The notes: generated by a model from the letters alone, not told the origin. Positions 45,612-57,617 are shown, numbered from the stretch's first letter. The stretch is DNA of 64,000 nt from Fructobacillus durionis (GCF_900112405.1 NZ_FOLI01000001.1:62001-126000); one strand, 5' to 3'. Numbers and translations are program-made.

Positions 45612-48290
45612 ATGAAAGAATTATCATCAGCAGAAATCCGACAAATGTTCTTGGATTTCTTCGCATCAAAGGACCACTTGGTGGTCCCTTCTAAGTCACT
45701 AATTCCTGACAACGATCCATCTTTGTTGTGGATTAACTCAGGGGTTGCTACTTTGAAGAAGTACTTTGATGGTTCAGTTGTGCCACCAAAGCCTCGTTTA
45801 ACTAACGCCCAAAAGGCAATCCGTACTAACGATATCGAAAACGTTGGTAAGACGGCCCGCCACCATACATTATTTGAAATGATGGGAAACTTCTCAATCG
45901 GTGATTACTTCAAGGAAGAAGTTATTCCTTGGGCCTGGGAATTGTTAACGTCACCTGAATGGTATGGTTTGGACAAGGAAAAGTTGTATGTGACGGTTTA
46001 CCCTAAGGATCAGGAATCAAAGGCAATCTGGGAAAAGACAGACTTGCCAGATGGTCACATCTACGAAGTGGAAGATAACTTCTGGGATATCGGTGAAGGC
46101 CCTTCAGGTCCCGATTCAGAAATTTTCTACGACCGTGGTGAAGCCTTTGCGGACTTGCCAGCCGATGACCCTGAAATGTATCCAGGTGGTGAAAACGAAC
46201 GTTACTTGGAAATCTGGAACATCGTTTTCTCACAGTTTAACCACTTGCCTGGATTGACGGACAACAGCACTTACCCAGAACTTCCTCATAAAAACATTGA
46301 TACGGGGATGGGGCTCGAACGGTTGGTTTCTGTTTTCCAGAACGGTCGTACGAACTTTGATACAGACCTCTTCTTGCCAATTATCCACGCAATCGAACCA
46401 TTGACTGATGGTAAGAAGTACGATGAAACAAAGGACACGGAAGACAACGTTTCCTTCAAGGTTATTGCCGACCACGTCCGTGCCGTTGCCTTTGCCATCT
46501 CAGATGGTGCTAAGCCTTCTAACGAAGGGCGTGGCTATGTTATCCGACGTTTGCTTCGTCGTGCCGTTTTGCACGGTCAAAAGTTGGGCATCCAAGGAAA
46601 CTTCTTGGCCAAGATTGTTCCTTCTATGGTAGGAACGCTTGACGCCTTCTACCCAGAGTTGAAGGAAAAGGAAAGCTTGATTGAATCCATCATGACGGCC
46701 GAAGAAAAGCGCTTTAACAAGACTTTGAAGGCTGGCTTGGCCATGTTTGATCAGTTCGTTGAAGCAGCTAAGGCTGCTGGCTCAAAGGAAATCTCTGGTG
46801 AAGACGCCTTTAAGTTGTCTGATACCTATGGCTTCCCAGTTGAATTAACGGCCGAACAAGCTGCTGACATGGGTATGACGGTTGATATGGAAGGCTTCAA
46901 GAAAGCCCTCCAAGAGCAAAAGGACCGTGCCCGTGCTGCCCGTGGTAAGGAACACGCCATGGGTGTTCAAAACGCTGCTTTGACTGATTTGACAGTTGAT
47001 TCTAAGTACGTTGGTTGGTCAAAGACGGCCGTTGATGGGGCAAAGATTGTGGCCATCATCGCCCATGACGATTCTGGCGTAGCCGTGAACACGGATTCAG
47101 CTAAAGCCGGCGCTACTGCTTGGTTGGTCTTTGACCAAACACCATTCTATGCAGAAATGGGTGGCCAGGTGGCCGACTTTGGTACGGTGAAGGACGAAAA
47201 CGGTGATATCGTTGCCGAAGTACGTGATGTGCAGGCTGGACCAAACGGTCAAAACATCCACGAAGTGGAATTGGCTGACGATGTTCAAGTTGGACAGGTT
47301 GTTGACCTTGCCGTCGATATGGAACGTCACCACGCCGTTTCATTGAACCACACGGCTACTCACTTGCTTGACCAAGCCTTGCGTAACGTGATTGGTGGGG
47401 ATGTCCACCAGGCTGGTTCGTTGGTTGAACCAGAATACTTGCGCTTTGACTTTAACCACGAAGGACCTGTCGATCAGGCCACTTTGAACCGAGTTCAAGA
47501 CGAAGTAAACCGTCAAATTCAGCGTAACTTGCCAATTACTTGGGAAGAAATGTCCATTGAAGATGCGAAGAAGCTTGGCGCCGTTGCCGTCTTTGATGAT
47601 AAGTATGGTGACACGGTTCGTATCGTTTCAATTGGGGATTACAACCGTGAATTCGATGGTGGTACCCACGCGGCATCCACAGCAGAATTGAACCTCTTCA
47701 AGATTACTTCTGAATCAGGTGTTGCTGCTGGTATTCGCCGTATCGAAGCAATGACATCATTGCCAGCTTTGACGGACTTTGAAGCCGAAGAACAGACTTT
47801 GCAAACCATTGCCAAGAACTTGAAGGTGCCAAACCTCTTGGCTGTTTCAGACCGTGTGGCTGACTTGGCTGCCGAATTGAAGGAAGCTAAGACACAGATG
47901 GGTGCCTTGCAAGCTCAAATGGCTGCCTTGCAGGCCGCTGAACTTTGGCAGAATCCAGCAGATATTAACGGTTTGTCTGTCGTGGCTGCTTCCGTTCAGG
48001 TTGAAAACGCTTCTGGTTTGCGTCAAATGGCAGATGCCTGGCGTGATAAGGGCGCTTCAAACGTCTTGATTTTGGCTGCTGCCATTGGTGAAAAGGTCAA
48101 CTTGTTGGTCGCTGCCGATAAGACAGCAAATGGCGCTGGCGTCAAGGCCGGTGACATCGTCAAGGCCATTGCCCCAATCGTTGGTGGTGGCGGTGGTGGA
48201 CGTCCTGACATGGCGCAAGCCGGTGGTAAGGACCAAGCCCAGATTCCAGCTGCTTTGGATAAGGCCAAGGAATTGATTGCTGAAGCTTAA
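45612..48290 (+). CDS. alaS: Alanyl-tRNA synthetase
   Basis: Charges tRNA-Ala. 892 residues: class II catalytic domain (motif 2 region [21 protein letters not shown], split), tRNA-recognition domain, editing domain with [12 protein letters not shown] (HxxxH zinc ligands), and the C-terminal C-Ala domain ending [15 protein letters not shown]. In the second zinc motif the usual CGGTH reads DGGTH ([10 protein letters not shown] near 690), so one cysteine ligand is an aspartate. AAAGGAG precedes ATG. Expressed from the T-box leader. Confidence 0.96.
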   Translation: MKELSSAEIRQMFLDFFASKDHLVVPSKSLIPDNDPSLLWINSGVATLKKYFDGSVVPPKPRLTNAQKAIRTNDIENVGKTARHHTLFEMMGNFSIGDYFKEEVIPWAWELLTSPEWYGLDKEKLYVTVYPKDQESKAIWEKTDLPDGHIYEVEDNFWDIGEGPSGPDSEIFYDRGEAFADLPADDPEMYPGGENERYLEIWNIVFSQFNHLPGLTDNSTYPELPHKNIDTGMGLERLVSVFQNGRTNFDTDLFLPIIHAIEPLTDGKKYDETKDTEDNVSFKVIADHVRAVAFAISDGAKPSNEGRGYVIRRLLRRAVLHGQKLGIQGNFLAKIVPSMVGTLDAFYPELKEKESLIESIMTAEEKRFNKTLKAGLAMFDQFVEAAKAAGSKEISGEDAFKLSDTYGFPVELTAEQAADMGMTVDMEGFKKALQEQKDRARAARGKEHAMGVQNAALTDLTVDSKYVGWSKTAVDGAKIVAIIAHDDSGVAVNTDSAKAGATAWLVFDQTPFYAEMGGQVADFGTVKDENGDIVAEVRDVQAGPNGQNIHEVELADDVQVGQVVDLAVDMERHHAVSLNHTATHLLDQALRNVIGGDVHQAGSLVEPEYLRFDFNHEGPVDQATLNRVQDEVNRQIQRNLPITWEEMSIEDAKKLGAVAVFDDKYGDTVRIVSIGDYNREFDGGTHAASTAELNLFKITSESGVAAGIRRIEAMTSLPALTDFEAEEQTLQTIAKNLKVPNLLAVSDRVADLAAELKEAKTQMGALQAQMAALQAAELWQNPADINGLSVVAASVQVENASGLRQMADAWRDKGASNVLILAAAIGEKVNLLVAADKTANGAGVKAGDIVKAIAPIVGGGGGGRPDMAQAGGKDQAQIPAALDKAKELIAEA

Positions 48291-48298
48291 AAAGTCGA

Positions 48299-48358
48299 GT
48301 TGGTGCTGATTTGGATGCTAGAATGTTTCTAGATGTCTAGACCGACACCAACTTTTTT
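48299..48358 (+). terminator. Terminator after alaS
   Basis: AGTTGGTG / CACCAACT outer stem with nested CTAGA / TCTAG hairpin, then six T. Unusually long loop. Confidence 0.75.
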
Positions 48359-48445
48359 GATAGTTTAACTGTCCAATAATGGAAATCGTGTTAAACTAGA
48401 GGCAAGAAGAAACCTTAAGATTTGTTAAAGAAAGGAGTGTGTACG

Positions 48446-48697
48446 ATGAGCGTAAGTGATAAGACAGCCATTTTTGATTTTGGCCAACAGGAGCCAAAGG
48501 ATATACATGATACGATGTTTTTGGTTTATGCAGCCTTGGAAGAGAAGGGCTATAATCCAATTAACCAGATTGTTGGTTATTTGATGTCTGGCGACCCAGC
48601 CTATATTCCCCGCTTGCACGATGCCCGTAATTTGATTAAGCGGCATGAACGTGACGAGATTATCGAGGAACTCGTACACGCCTATTTGAAAAAGTAA
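48446..48697 (+). CDS. IreB-family regulatory phosphoprotein (UPF0297)
   Basis: 83 residues; begins [13 protein letters not shown] and contains [20 protein letters not shown] (split), the conserved IreB core. In Enterococcus, IreB is a substrate of the Ser/Thr kinase IreK and modulates cephalosporin resistance. AAAGGAG precedes ATG 48446; the in-frame codon at 48422 lacks one. It shares one base with ruvX; IreB-RuvX-DUF1292 is a conserved Firmicute trio. Confidence 0.94.
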   Translation: MSVSDKTAIFDFGQQEPKDIHDTMFLVYAALEEKGYNPINQIVGYLMSGDPAYIPRLHDARNLIKRHERDEIIEELVHAYLKK

Positions 48698-49131
48698 TGC
48701 GGATACTCGGATTAGATGTAGGTTCTAGAACAGTTGGTGTGGCGGTTTCCGATCCCATGGGTTGGACGGCTCAAGGCGTTGAAATCATCCGTATCAATGA
48801 GGATGAAAAAGAATTTGGACTGGACCGCCTTGGTGAAATCATCAAGGAAAAGAACGCCCACGCCGTTGTCTTAGGATTACCCAAAAACATGAATAATTCT
48901 GAAGGCCCTCGTGCTGAGGCTTCTAGAGCCTATGCTAAGATGGTAGAAGAGCGTTTTAGCCTACCAACGGACTTTCAGGACGAACGTTTGACGACGGTTC
49001 AAGCGGAGCGGATGCTAATCGAAGAAGCAGATGTTTCTCGTAAAAAGCGTAAGAAGGTCATTGATAAGATTGCCGCAGAGTTTATTTTGCAAAACTATTT
49101 AGATGCAAACGGTAAGTTGACCAAACTATAA
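48697..49131 (+). CDS. ruvX: Holliday junction resolvase-like protein RuvX (YqgF)
   Basis: 144 residues with an RNase H-like fold: [20 protein letters not shown] (first catalytic Asp at 7), [14 protein letters not shown], and [12 protein letters not shown]. In E. coli the homologue processes pre-16S rRNA 5' ends. The start A is the last base of the ireB stop (TAATG). Confidence 0.93.
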   Translation: MRILGLDVGSRTVGVAVSDPMGWTAQGVEIIRINEDEKEFGLDRLGEIIKEKNAHAVVLGLPKNMNNSEGPRAEASRAYAKMVEERFSLPTDFQDERLTTVQAERMLIEEADVSRKKRKKVIDKIAAEFILQNYLDANGKLTKL

Positions 49132-49152
49132 GATTAAAAAAAGGATAATAGC

Positions 49153-49452
49153 ATGGCAAAACAAAACCCTGAAATTGATAAGATTACCCTTGTGGATGAC
49201 AACGGCGACGAAGCTTTGTACGAAGTGCTCTTCACTTTCCATTCAGAAGAATACGACAAGTCATACATTCTCTTGGTTCCAGATGGTGTTGAAGAAGACG
49301 AACAAGTTGATGTTCAAGCCTACATCTTTAACCCTGAAGAAGACGGTGAGTCAAAGGAAGGCAACTTGATGCCAATCGAAGACGATGCCGAATGGGCAAT
49401 GGTCGAAGAAGTGTTGAACACTTTCTTGGATGATGATTCAAATTTTGAATAA
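49153..49452 (+). CDS. DUF1292-family protein (YrzB-like)
   Basis: 99 residues, highly acidic (about a third Asp/Glu), with the family pattern ITLVDDNGDEALYEVLFTF and EWAMVEEVLNTF. Function unknown; conserved as third gene after ireB-ruvX. AAAGGAT upstream. Confidence 0.9.
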   Translation: MAKQNPEIDKITLVDDNGDEALYEVLFTFHSEEYDKSYILLVPDGVEEDEQVDVQAYIFNPEEDGESKEGNLMPIEDDAEWAMVEEVLNTFLDDDSNFE

Positions 49453-49459
49453 AAAATAG

Positions 49460-49490
49460 AAAAAGCTCCCGTCTATGGGGGCTTTTTTTT
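49460..49490 (+). terminator. Terminator after DUF1292 gene
   Basis: AAAGCTCCC / GGGGGCTTT, eight T. Confidence 0.88.
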
Positions 49491-49574
49491 GACACTTCTC
49501 TCTTGAAGTGTTTAAATGGCCTTGACTTTCTAACTCAGAAGAATAGTCTAGATAGGAAAAGAGGTATTGGAATT

Positions 49575-49973
49575 ATGGCAGAAAAGTCTTCAAAAAAATT
49601 TAGTTTGAAAAACATGTCTAAGAAGAGCAAGTGGATTACGGCAATTGTTGTTTTGCTCGTTGTTATTATTGCTGGAGCCGGCGTTGGCTACAAGGTATAT
49701 GAGAACAGCACCAAGCTTTCCGGACAATACACTTACAAGACAACAGAGGGAACAGCGGTTATTTCATTTACGAAGTCAAACTATTCTTTCTATAACAAGT
49801 CAAACCCAAGCAACAAGGTTGGTGGTAAGTACTACGTAAGCGGTGATACTGTCGTCCTAATGTACGATAAGGATTCAGCGATGGCACAACAAACGGGTAG
49901 CCGTGGCGCCGTCTTCCAATTGTCAAACAAGCACAAGACAATCAACCTACAAGGTGCTGATTTTAAAAAGTAA
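49575..49973 (+). CDS. Membrane-anchored extracytoplasmic protein of unknown function
   Basis: 132 residues: lysine-rich cytoplasmic N-terminus, one helix (about 21-43, ITAIVVLLVVIIAGAGVGY), then about 85 residues outside with many Ser/Thr/Tyr (SGQYTYKTTEGTAVISF), likely a small beta domain. No Cys for a lipobox. GAGGTATTGGA precedes ATG 49575. Monocistronic. Confidence 0.7.
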   Translation: MAEKSSKKFSLKNMSKKSKWITAIVVLLVVIIAGAGVGYKVYENSTKLSGQYTYKTTEGTAVISFTKSNYSFYNKSNPSNKVGGKYYVSGDTVVLMYDKDSAMAQQTGSRGAVFQLSNKHKTINLQGADFKK

Positions 49974-49982
49974 ACGTTAATT

Positions 49983-50008
49983 AAGGCCTAAAATAAGGGC
50001 CTTTTTTT
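49983..50008 (+). terminator. Terminator after 49575 gene
   Basis: AAGGCC / GGCCTT around an eight-base loop, seven T. Confidence 0.82.
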
Positions 50009-50076
50009 ATTGGCATTTTTACTTGGTATTAAAAAGTTGTATAGTATTTAAATGTAGAACGAGTCAGGAGGTCAGC

Positions 50077-50706
50077 ATGGCAAAGAGAAAGCGCCGTAAG
50101 TGGTTGAAAATACCGCGGAATAAAAAAGAACGCCGTCGCTATTTTATCGCTTTGCTAGCCTTGCTAACCTTGGTTGTGGCAGCTGGGGTAATGACTCCGA
50201 AGTTTATCCAGGATCGAAAAGAAGCCCGCTTAGAGGATGAACGTTCGAAACAGTTAAAAGCGTGGGCGCCCTATGCGCAAAAAATTCAACAGCAGTATGG
50301 TATTTTTGCTTCAATTTCTCTGGCCCAGGCTGCCCTTGAATCCGATTTTGGTACATCTGAGCTAGCAACACAAGCGCATAATTTATTTGGTGTGAAGGCT
50401 TCGTCTGGGCAGCCCTCGGTGACGATGGCAACCAAGGAGTATGAAAACGGCTCTTGGGTAACCGTGAATGCCGCCTTTGTTTCTTATTCTTCCTGGCAGG
50501 CTTCGATGTTGGCTCACGCCCAATTGTTAAAGAGTGGTACTTCATGGAATCCGACGCAGTACGCCCATGTTTTGGCAGCAAAGAATTATCAAGATGCTGC
50601 TAAGGGGCTTGTAACGGATGGTTATGCGACTGATCCGGATTACGCCGAAAAATTGATTCAAGTCATTGATAAATACCACTTGCACCGTTTTGATTTAGTC
50701 AGTTGA
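50077..50706 (+). CDS. GH73 glucosaminidase-family peptidoglycan hydrolase
   Basis: 209 residues: very basic N-terminus (KRKRRKWLKIPRNKKERRR), one signal-anchor helix at about 23-39, then a GH73 domain with catalytic Glu in ISLAQAALESDFGTSELA, HNLFGVKA and the YSSWQASMLAHAQLL segment. Cleaves glycan strands, probably for cell separation. AGGAGG lies seven bases before ATG 50077. No cell-wall-binding repeats, so it is likely tethered to the membrane. Confidence 0.9.
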   Translation: MAKRKRRKWLKIPRNKKERRRYFIALLALLTLVVAAGVMTPKFIQDRKEARLEDERSKQLKAWAPYAQKIQQQYGIFASISLAQAALESDFGTSELATQAHNLFGVKASSGQPSVTMATKEYENGSWVTVNAAFVSYSSWQASMLAHAQLLKSGTSWNPTQYAHVLAAKNYQDAAKGLVTDGYATDPDYAEKLIQVIDKYHLHRFDLVS

Positions 50707-50720
50707 TTGACTGTATTTTT

Positions 50721-50743
50721 GTCCGCCTTGGCGGACTTTTTTT
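50721..50743 (+). terminator. Terminator after GH73 gene
   Basis: GTCCGCC TT GGCGGAC, seven T. Confidence 0.9.
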
Positions 50744-50853
50744 GTGGGAAAAGTCCTGGAGTTTGATTCTTTTTCCCCGATAGATATCAGAAGAGAAAGC
50801 GGTCTTTCTATGCTAAAATGGAAGGAGCGATATTAAGACTTTAGGATGGCAAA

Positions 50854-53106
50854 ATGACTGTTGAAGAATTAACCAAGGGGATGAATGATAAGCAAGCCGA
50901 GGCGGTTCGAACGACCGAAGGGCCACTGCTAATTATGGCCGGAGCTGGTTCCGGTAAAACCCGTGTGCTGACACACCGTGTGGCACATTTGATTGAAGAT
51001 TTAGATGTTCGTCCATGGCGAATTCTAGCGATTACCTTTACGAATAAGGCCGCCCGTGAAATGCGCGAGCGTATTGGAAAGCTGGTTGATCCAGAAGTTG
51101 CTCAGTCGGTTTGGGTTTCGACTTTTCACGCCCTGGCCGTACGAATTCTCCGTCGTGATGGGGAACAGATTGGCTTAGGAAAGAACTTTACCATTTTGGA
51201 CTCGTCTGCTCAAAAGACCTTGGTAAAGCGAGTGGTCAATGAGTTGAACTTGGATTCCAATCAGTATGACCCACGAACAATTTTGGGAACCATTTCAAAC
51301 GCTAAGAATGAATTGCTGACGGCAAAGGATTACGCTCAGCAGGCTGGCAACTATTATGAAGAACGGGTTGCTGAGGTCTACCGTGCCTATCAGAAGGCTT
51401 TAGCCCAAGCCCAGTCAGTCGACTTCGACGATTTGATTATGAAGACGATTGAGCTCTTTGAGAAGGCGCCGGAAGTGTTGCAGCGTTACCAAGAGCAGTT
51501 CCGTTACTTGCACGTCGATGAGTACCAGGATACCAATGACGCCCAGTATAAAATTGTTAACATGCTGGCCCAGGGTTCGCGCAACTTAGCCGTTGTTGGG
51601 GATGCCGACCAGTCCATTTACGGCTGGCGTGGTGCCAACATGCAAAACATTTTGAACTTTGAAAAGGACTGGCCCGATGCCAAGTCTGTTTTCTTGGAGC
51701 AGAACTATCGTTCAACACAAAACATTTTGGATGCCGCCAACGATGTTATTAATAATAACAACGAACGTGTGCCAAAGAAGTTGTGGACGGAAAACGGGAA
51801 GGGTGAAAAGCTGACTTACTACCGTGCTCAATCAGCTCAGGACGAGGCTTACTATGTCTTGGGTAAGATTCAAAAGTCGCAGCGGGAAGAGAAGAAGTCC
51901 TTGTCGGACTTTGCCATTCTTTACCGAACCAACGCACAATCCCGTGCGATGGAAGAAGCGCTGGTTAAGGCCAACATTCCTTACACGATTGTCGGGGGAC
52001 ACAAGTTCTACGACCGTAAGGAAATTTTGGACATTATGGCCTACCTGTCTTTGGTCGCCAACCCGGCTGACAATGCTGCTTTAGAACGGATTATCAACGT
52101 GCCAAAGCGTTCCATTGGTCAAACGACCCTGGACCGCCTCTTTACCTTTGCGGATTCCATTAACCTGCCAATGTTGGCCGCCATCGATCAAATCGAAATG
52201 GCACCGGACATTCGTCCAGCGGCTGCAACCAAGTTGCTCGCCTTTGCGGAAATGATTAACAACTTCCGTCAGCAGGCTGAATTCTTGGAAGTGTCTGAAT
52301 TAACAGATTTGATTCTTGACCAATCGGGCTACCGTAAGGAACTTCAGCAAAAGTCCGACCCTGAATCACAGTCCCGTCTTGAAAACTTGGACGAATTTAT
52401 TTCGGTTACCAAGGAATTCGAGACCAAGTATGATAAGGATGCTGAAGATGCGGTTGATCCTTTGACGGACTTCTTGGGTTCAACGGCCTTGATGGCGGAT
52501 TTGGATAACGTGGAAGAGGATTCGGGAGCAGTGACGCTGATGACTCTGCACGCCGCCAAGGGATTGGAATTCCCAGTCGTCTTCTTGATTGGCTTGGAGG
52601 AAGGACTTTTCCCACTCGGACGGGCTGCACAGGACGAGGATTTGCTCGAAGAAGAGCGCCGCTTGGCATACGTTGGGATTACCCGTGCCGAGAAGAAGTT
52701 ATATTTGACCAACGCCTTCTCCCGAATGCTTTACGGGAAGACGCAATCCAACCAACCTTCCCGTTTTATCGATGAAATTTCGGATGACTTGATTGAAAAG
52801 GCCTATCCAGCCGGCTCATCAGCTACTCAACCAGGATTATCATCGAAGTTTCTTCGGGCAACGGCAACGACCTACCAGGGTCGCCCTGTTCAAGCATCTG
52901 CTGTTCAAAAGTCTGAAAGTAAGACGACAGGGGCTGAAGGTGTTTCTTGGCAGGCTGGCGATAAGGTTCAGCACAAGAAGTGGGGTGTCGGAACGGTTGT
53001 TTCAGTCACCGGCTCTGCCGAAGACCAGGAGTTGAAGGTTGCCTTCCCTGAGGATGGTATCAAGCAACTCTTAGCCGCCTTTGCACCAATTACGAAGGCC
53101 AACTAA
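50854..53106 (+). CDS. pcrA: ATP-dependent DNA helicase PcrA (UvrD/Rep)
   Basis: 3'-5' helicase for repair, replication restart and conflict removal. 750 residues with Walker A AGAGSGKTRVLTHR near 29, DEYQDTN (motif II), GDADQSIYGWRGA (motif III), VTLMTLHAAKGLEFPVVF (motif V) and YVGITRAEKKLYL (motif VI). The C-terminus has the RNA-polymerase-interacting Tudor-like domain (GDKVQHKKWGVGTVVSV). pcrA-ligA order is conserved in Firmicutes. Confidence 0.96.
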   Translation: MTVEELTKGMNDKQAEAVRTTEGPLLIMAGAGSGKTRVLTHRVAHLIEDLDVRPWRILAITFTNKAAREMRERIGKLVDPEVAQSVWVSTFHALAVRILRRDGEQIGLGKNFTILDSSAQKTLVKRVVNELNLDSNQYDPRTILGTISNAKNELLTAKDYAQQAGNYYEERVAEVYRAYQKALAQAQSVDFDDLIMKTIELFEKAPEVLQRYQEQFRYLHVDEYQDTNDAQYKIVNMLAQGSRNLAVVGDADQSIYGWRGANMQNILNFEKDWPDAKSVFLEQNYRSTQNILDAANDVINNNNERVPKKLWTENGKGEKLTYYRAQSAQDEAYYVLGKIQKSQREEKKSLSDFAILYRTNAQSRAMEEALVKANIPYTIVGGHKFYDRKEILDIMAYLSLVANPADNAALERIINVPKRSIGQTTLDRLFTFADSINLPMLAAIDQIEMAPDIRPAAATKLLAFAEMINNFRQQAEFLEVSELTDLILDQSGYRKELQQKSDPESQSRLENLDEFISVTKEFETKYDKDAEDAVDPLTDFLGSTALMADLDNVEEDSGAVTLMTLHAAKGLEFPVVFLIGLEEGLFPLGRAAQDEDLLEEERRLAYVGITRAEKKLYLTNAFSRMLYGKTQSNQPSRFIDEISDDLIEKAYPAGSSATQPGLSSKFLRATATTYQGRPVQASAVQKSESKTTGAEGVSWQAGDKVQHKKWGVGTVVSVTGSAEDQELKVAFPEDGIKQLLAAFAPITKAN

Positions 53107-53119
53107 AAATTACCTTAAA

Positions 53120-53150
53120 AGTCCTGTCCGAAACAATCGGACAGGATTTG
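53120..53150 (+). terminator. Weak terminator between pcrA and ligA
   Basis: TCCTGTCCG / CGGACAGGA, seven-base loop, only three T; may allow read-through into ligA. Confidence 0.55.
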
Positions 53151-53173
53151 TACATAAGATTTAAAAAGAATGA

Positions 53174-55225
<2,052 letters not shown>

Positions 55226-55260
55226 GCTTTATTTATTATCTTTCATAAAGAGGAATATTT

Positions 55261-56400
55261 ATGTTAAAACGCATCAAAATGAGGACCTGGATTATTATTG
55301 GACTGATTCTTGTTATCGTCCTAGGAATCTTCTTTTTCGTTGTTAATCTATCGTCACAGGGTCCTTCTACTTCAAAAACAAAGGGTGTTCAGTTAACCCA
55401 AAACGGTGCGGGACAGTACCAGACGGTTATTAAAGACGGGCATTACCTAACTTCTGCTGCTCGTGGTTTGACCGCAACTTCTCAGGGAAATGCGGTTGAT
55501 ACGAAGGACTTCGAGTCCGGTCTGTTGACTTTGGCAAAGAGTCATTTCAAGACTGGTCGCTATATCTTCCAAGAAGGACAGTATTTGTCATCAGATACAG
55601 TTAACAGCCTCTTGGCTCGTCAAACGGACTCGAATACGACTGGTTTGAACCCTAAGGATAACGGAAAGACTGATTCTTCCCGTAATCCAATCTATGTTCA
55701 GAGCTTAACTGAACAAGACTTCATGACTAAAGATGGTTCAAACTTGAAGTTGGCGGGGATGGTCGTCGGTGTGGCAATGAACACGCAGGATACCTACCAA
55801 AAGGAACAATATGGTGCTAATTATTATCAGAACATTTCGGAAGAAGACCGAATTGCTTATGGTAAGAAGATTGCGCCAAAGTTGATTAAGCAGATTCGTG
55901 CTCAAAACGGTGTGGCTAAGAACATTCCAATTGTGATTGCCATGTATGCGAATGCTTCTGAAGACTCACTTGGTTCAGGTAATTTCTATTCAGAAACAAC
56001 TTCTAAGTCGGGAACAAACATTTCATCATGGACTGACATTGATGATAAAACCGTTGTGTTCCCTAAGGAATCTTCTGATTCGTCATCCGTTGGATCTGAT
56101 GAAAACACTGGCTTCACAAACTTTAAGAATGATATTTCCAGCTTCTTCCCAAACATTGCAGGGGCAACAGCTGTTGGAAAGTTTACCAACTCAAAGTTAC
56201 AGTCAATGAAGGTTACGGTAACAACGCAGTTCTTCTCACAGACAGAGATTGAAGCCTTTGCAAACTATGTCGCTTCTGCTGCTGTGAAGTTCTTACCTTC
56301 ATCAGCACCCGTTCAAATTACGATTAAGACTGCTAACGAAACGCAGGCCATCCTGGTTCGTAAGTCAGATGATAAGTCTTATACAACAACCATTATGTAA
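55261..56400 (+). CDS. CamS-family sex pheromone-like protein without lipobox
   Basis: 379 residues with an N-terminal helix (WIIIGLILVIVLGIFFFVV) and a CamS-type extracellular domain; the position after pcrA-ligA and the conserved RNPIYVQSLTEQDF and GVAKNIPIVIAMYA segments support the family. CamS proteins are normally lipoproteins whose signal peptide yields a pheromone; here no cysteine follows the hydrophobic stretch, so the protein should be membrane-anchored and make no lipoprotein-derived peptide. gatCAB, commonly next in related genomes, is absent here. Confidence 0.82.
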   Translation: MLKRIKMRTWIIIGLILVIVLGIFFFVVNLSSQGPSTSKTKGVQLTQNGAGQYQTVIKDGHYLTSAARGLTATSQGNAVDTKDFESGLLTLAKSHFKTGRYIFQEGQYLSSDTVNSLLARQTDSNTTGLNPKDNGKTDSSRNPIYVQSLTEQDFMTKDGSNLKLAGMVVGVAMNTQDTYQKEQYGANYYQNISEEDRIAYGKKIAPKLIKQIRAQNGVAKNIPIVIAMYANASEDSLGSGNFYSETTSKSGTNISSWTDIDDKTVVFPKESSDSSSVGSDENTGFTNFKNDISSFFPNIAGATAVGKFTNSKLQSMKVTVTTQFFSQTEIEAFANYVASAAVKFLPSSAPVQITIKTANETQAILVRKSDDKSYTTTIM

Positions 56401-56414
56401 AGACAAAATGAATA

Positions 56415-56452
56415 AAAAGCAGCGCTATCGATTAAGATAGGCTGCTTTTTTA
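56415..56452 (+). terminator. Terminator after camS-like gene
   Basis: AAAAGCAGC-TATC / GATA-GCTGCTTTT with small bulge, T6. Confidence 0.85.
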
Positions 56453-56464
56453 TTTATCATAAAT

Positions 56465-56491
56465 AAAAAAACGCTAATTCAAAGATTAGCG
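56465..56491 (-). terminator. Terminator of 56530 gene
   Basis: CGCTAAT / ATTAGCG with T7 on minus. Confidence 0.85.
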
Positions 56492-56529
56492 CTTTAAAAT
56501 AGTATTTAATGGAATAACAAAGTCGTTCA

Positions 56530-57387
56530 TTATAAGGCAAGTACCGAAAGTAATAGTGCCAGCATCGCAACCATTGGTTGATAGCGATAAGTTAATGGGC
56601 GAATAAAGGATAGCGTGTAAACACCAGCGGCTAGAATGAGGGCTAAGATGCTTGCTGGTCCAAAGGAATGGAAAACAAGCAAGCGGCCAACATATAGGCC
56701 ACCCGTTAGAAGCCCAAGAAGACGTCCCTGAGACTTCGGTAAGAAGAGGGCGGTCAGATAGAAGAGGCTGGCGTAAAAGAAGGTCCAGGAACCGTTTAAG
56801 AAGGTTTGGTCGACATAGTTGTTAGCTAGAAAGGCCACGCAGACCGGAACGGAAAACGTAACCAGAGAAGCGAGTGCGACTAAACCCAATCCGTTCTGTA
56901 ATTGAACCATCGGGAAGGGAAGAATGGCTAAAACTAAAATCAGTAGTAGTAGCAGCACTAGAATTTCGAAACGGTTTCGCAGTGAGGATGAGAAGAGAAC
57001 AACAAGCGATGCAGCCAAGAAAGCATAGATACGCCAATCCTTTTTTTCAAAACGTTCCACAATTTCTAGTGCGATTGCTGCTGCACAGAACACGGAGTAG
57101 GCTAGCAATGGCCAAACCTGTTCGAAGGTTAGCCTATTTGTTAAGGTTCCGTTCAACATTGGCTTAATCCACCAAATAGCGGTTAAGGCCAGTGTGATAA
57201 CTGGCATCGTGTAGGCTTGTACTGCTGGAAGTTTCGCGTAAGGCTTAACTTCCTTATCTGCAACTTGCTCTTTTTCTTCACGCCGTCGGCTGCGGGAAAA
57301 GAAGTTTTGAGCGGCTACTGGTAGTTTGTTTTCAGCACTTTCAGTGCTTTCAGTACTCTGATTATCCATTTGTGGCTCTTCGTTCAT
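56530..57387 (-). CDS. Polytopic membrane protein of unknown function
   Basis: 285 residues: about 55 hydrophilic N-terminal residues rich in Glu, Ser and Arg (QNFFSRSRRREEKEQV), then eight or nine helices. No recognised domain. CGAGGA lies six bases before the ATG at 57387. Divergent from metK; stands alone with its own terminator. Confidence 0.7.
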   Translation of the reverse strand: MNEEPQMDNQSTESTESAENKLPVAAQNFFSRSRRREEKEQVADKEVKPYAKLPAVQAYTMPVITLALTAIWWIKPMLNGTLTNRLTFEQVWPLLAYSVFCAAAIALEIVERFEKKDWRIYAFLAASLVVLFSSSLRNRFEILVLLLLLILVLAILPFPMVQLQNGLGLVALASLVTFSVPVCVAFLANNYVDQTFLNGSWTFFYASLFYLTALFLPKSQGRLLGLLTGGLYVGRLLVFHSFGPASILALILAAGVYTLSFIRPLTYRYQPMVAMLALLLSVLAL

Positions 57388-57407
57388 GTCATTCCTCGAG
57401 TGTTTTC

Positions 57408-57436
57408 TTGTACTTTCTCATTTTATCATGTAGAAT
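57408..57436 (+). promoter_or_regulatory. metK promoter
   Basis: TTGTAC, 17-base spacer, TAGAAT. Confidence 0.7.
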
Positions 57437-57456
57437 AACAAATATACATTACAACA

Positions 57457-57582
57457 GCTATCAAGAGCAGGGAAGTGATACAGCACGATGATCCTGCACC
57501 AACCGGCATGTGCACGGTGGTAATTCTGTAAGATAGGCAAAGTCATTGCGTCCAAAGGCTTGCTTTGGGCGCTTTTCTTTTG
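57457..57582 (+). promoter_or_regulatory. SAM-I (S-box)-like riboswitch of metK, apparently lacking P4
   Basis: P1 pairs CTATC (57458-57462) with GATAG (57532-57536). AAGAG follows P1. P2 pairs GCAGG with CCTGC and contains the kink-turn GATGA (57487-57491). AACC (57501-57504), a P3 hairpin (CCGGCA / TGC-CGG), and GGTGGTAATTC (57516-57526, compare GGTGCTAATTCC) complete the S-box signature. Only five bases separate that from P1, leaving no room for P4. A terminator follows: 57548-57572 (GCGTCCAAAG / CTTTGGGCGC), then TTTTCTTTT. SAM would favour termination. Confidence 0.8.
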
Positions 57583-57617
57583 CTCTTATGGTTTCTGATA
57601 GTAAGGAGGAATAGGAA

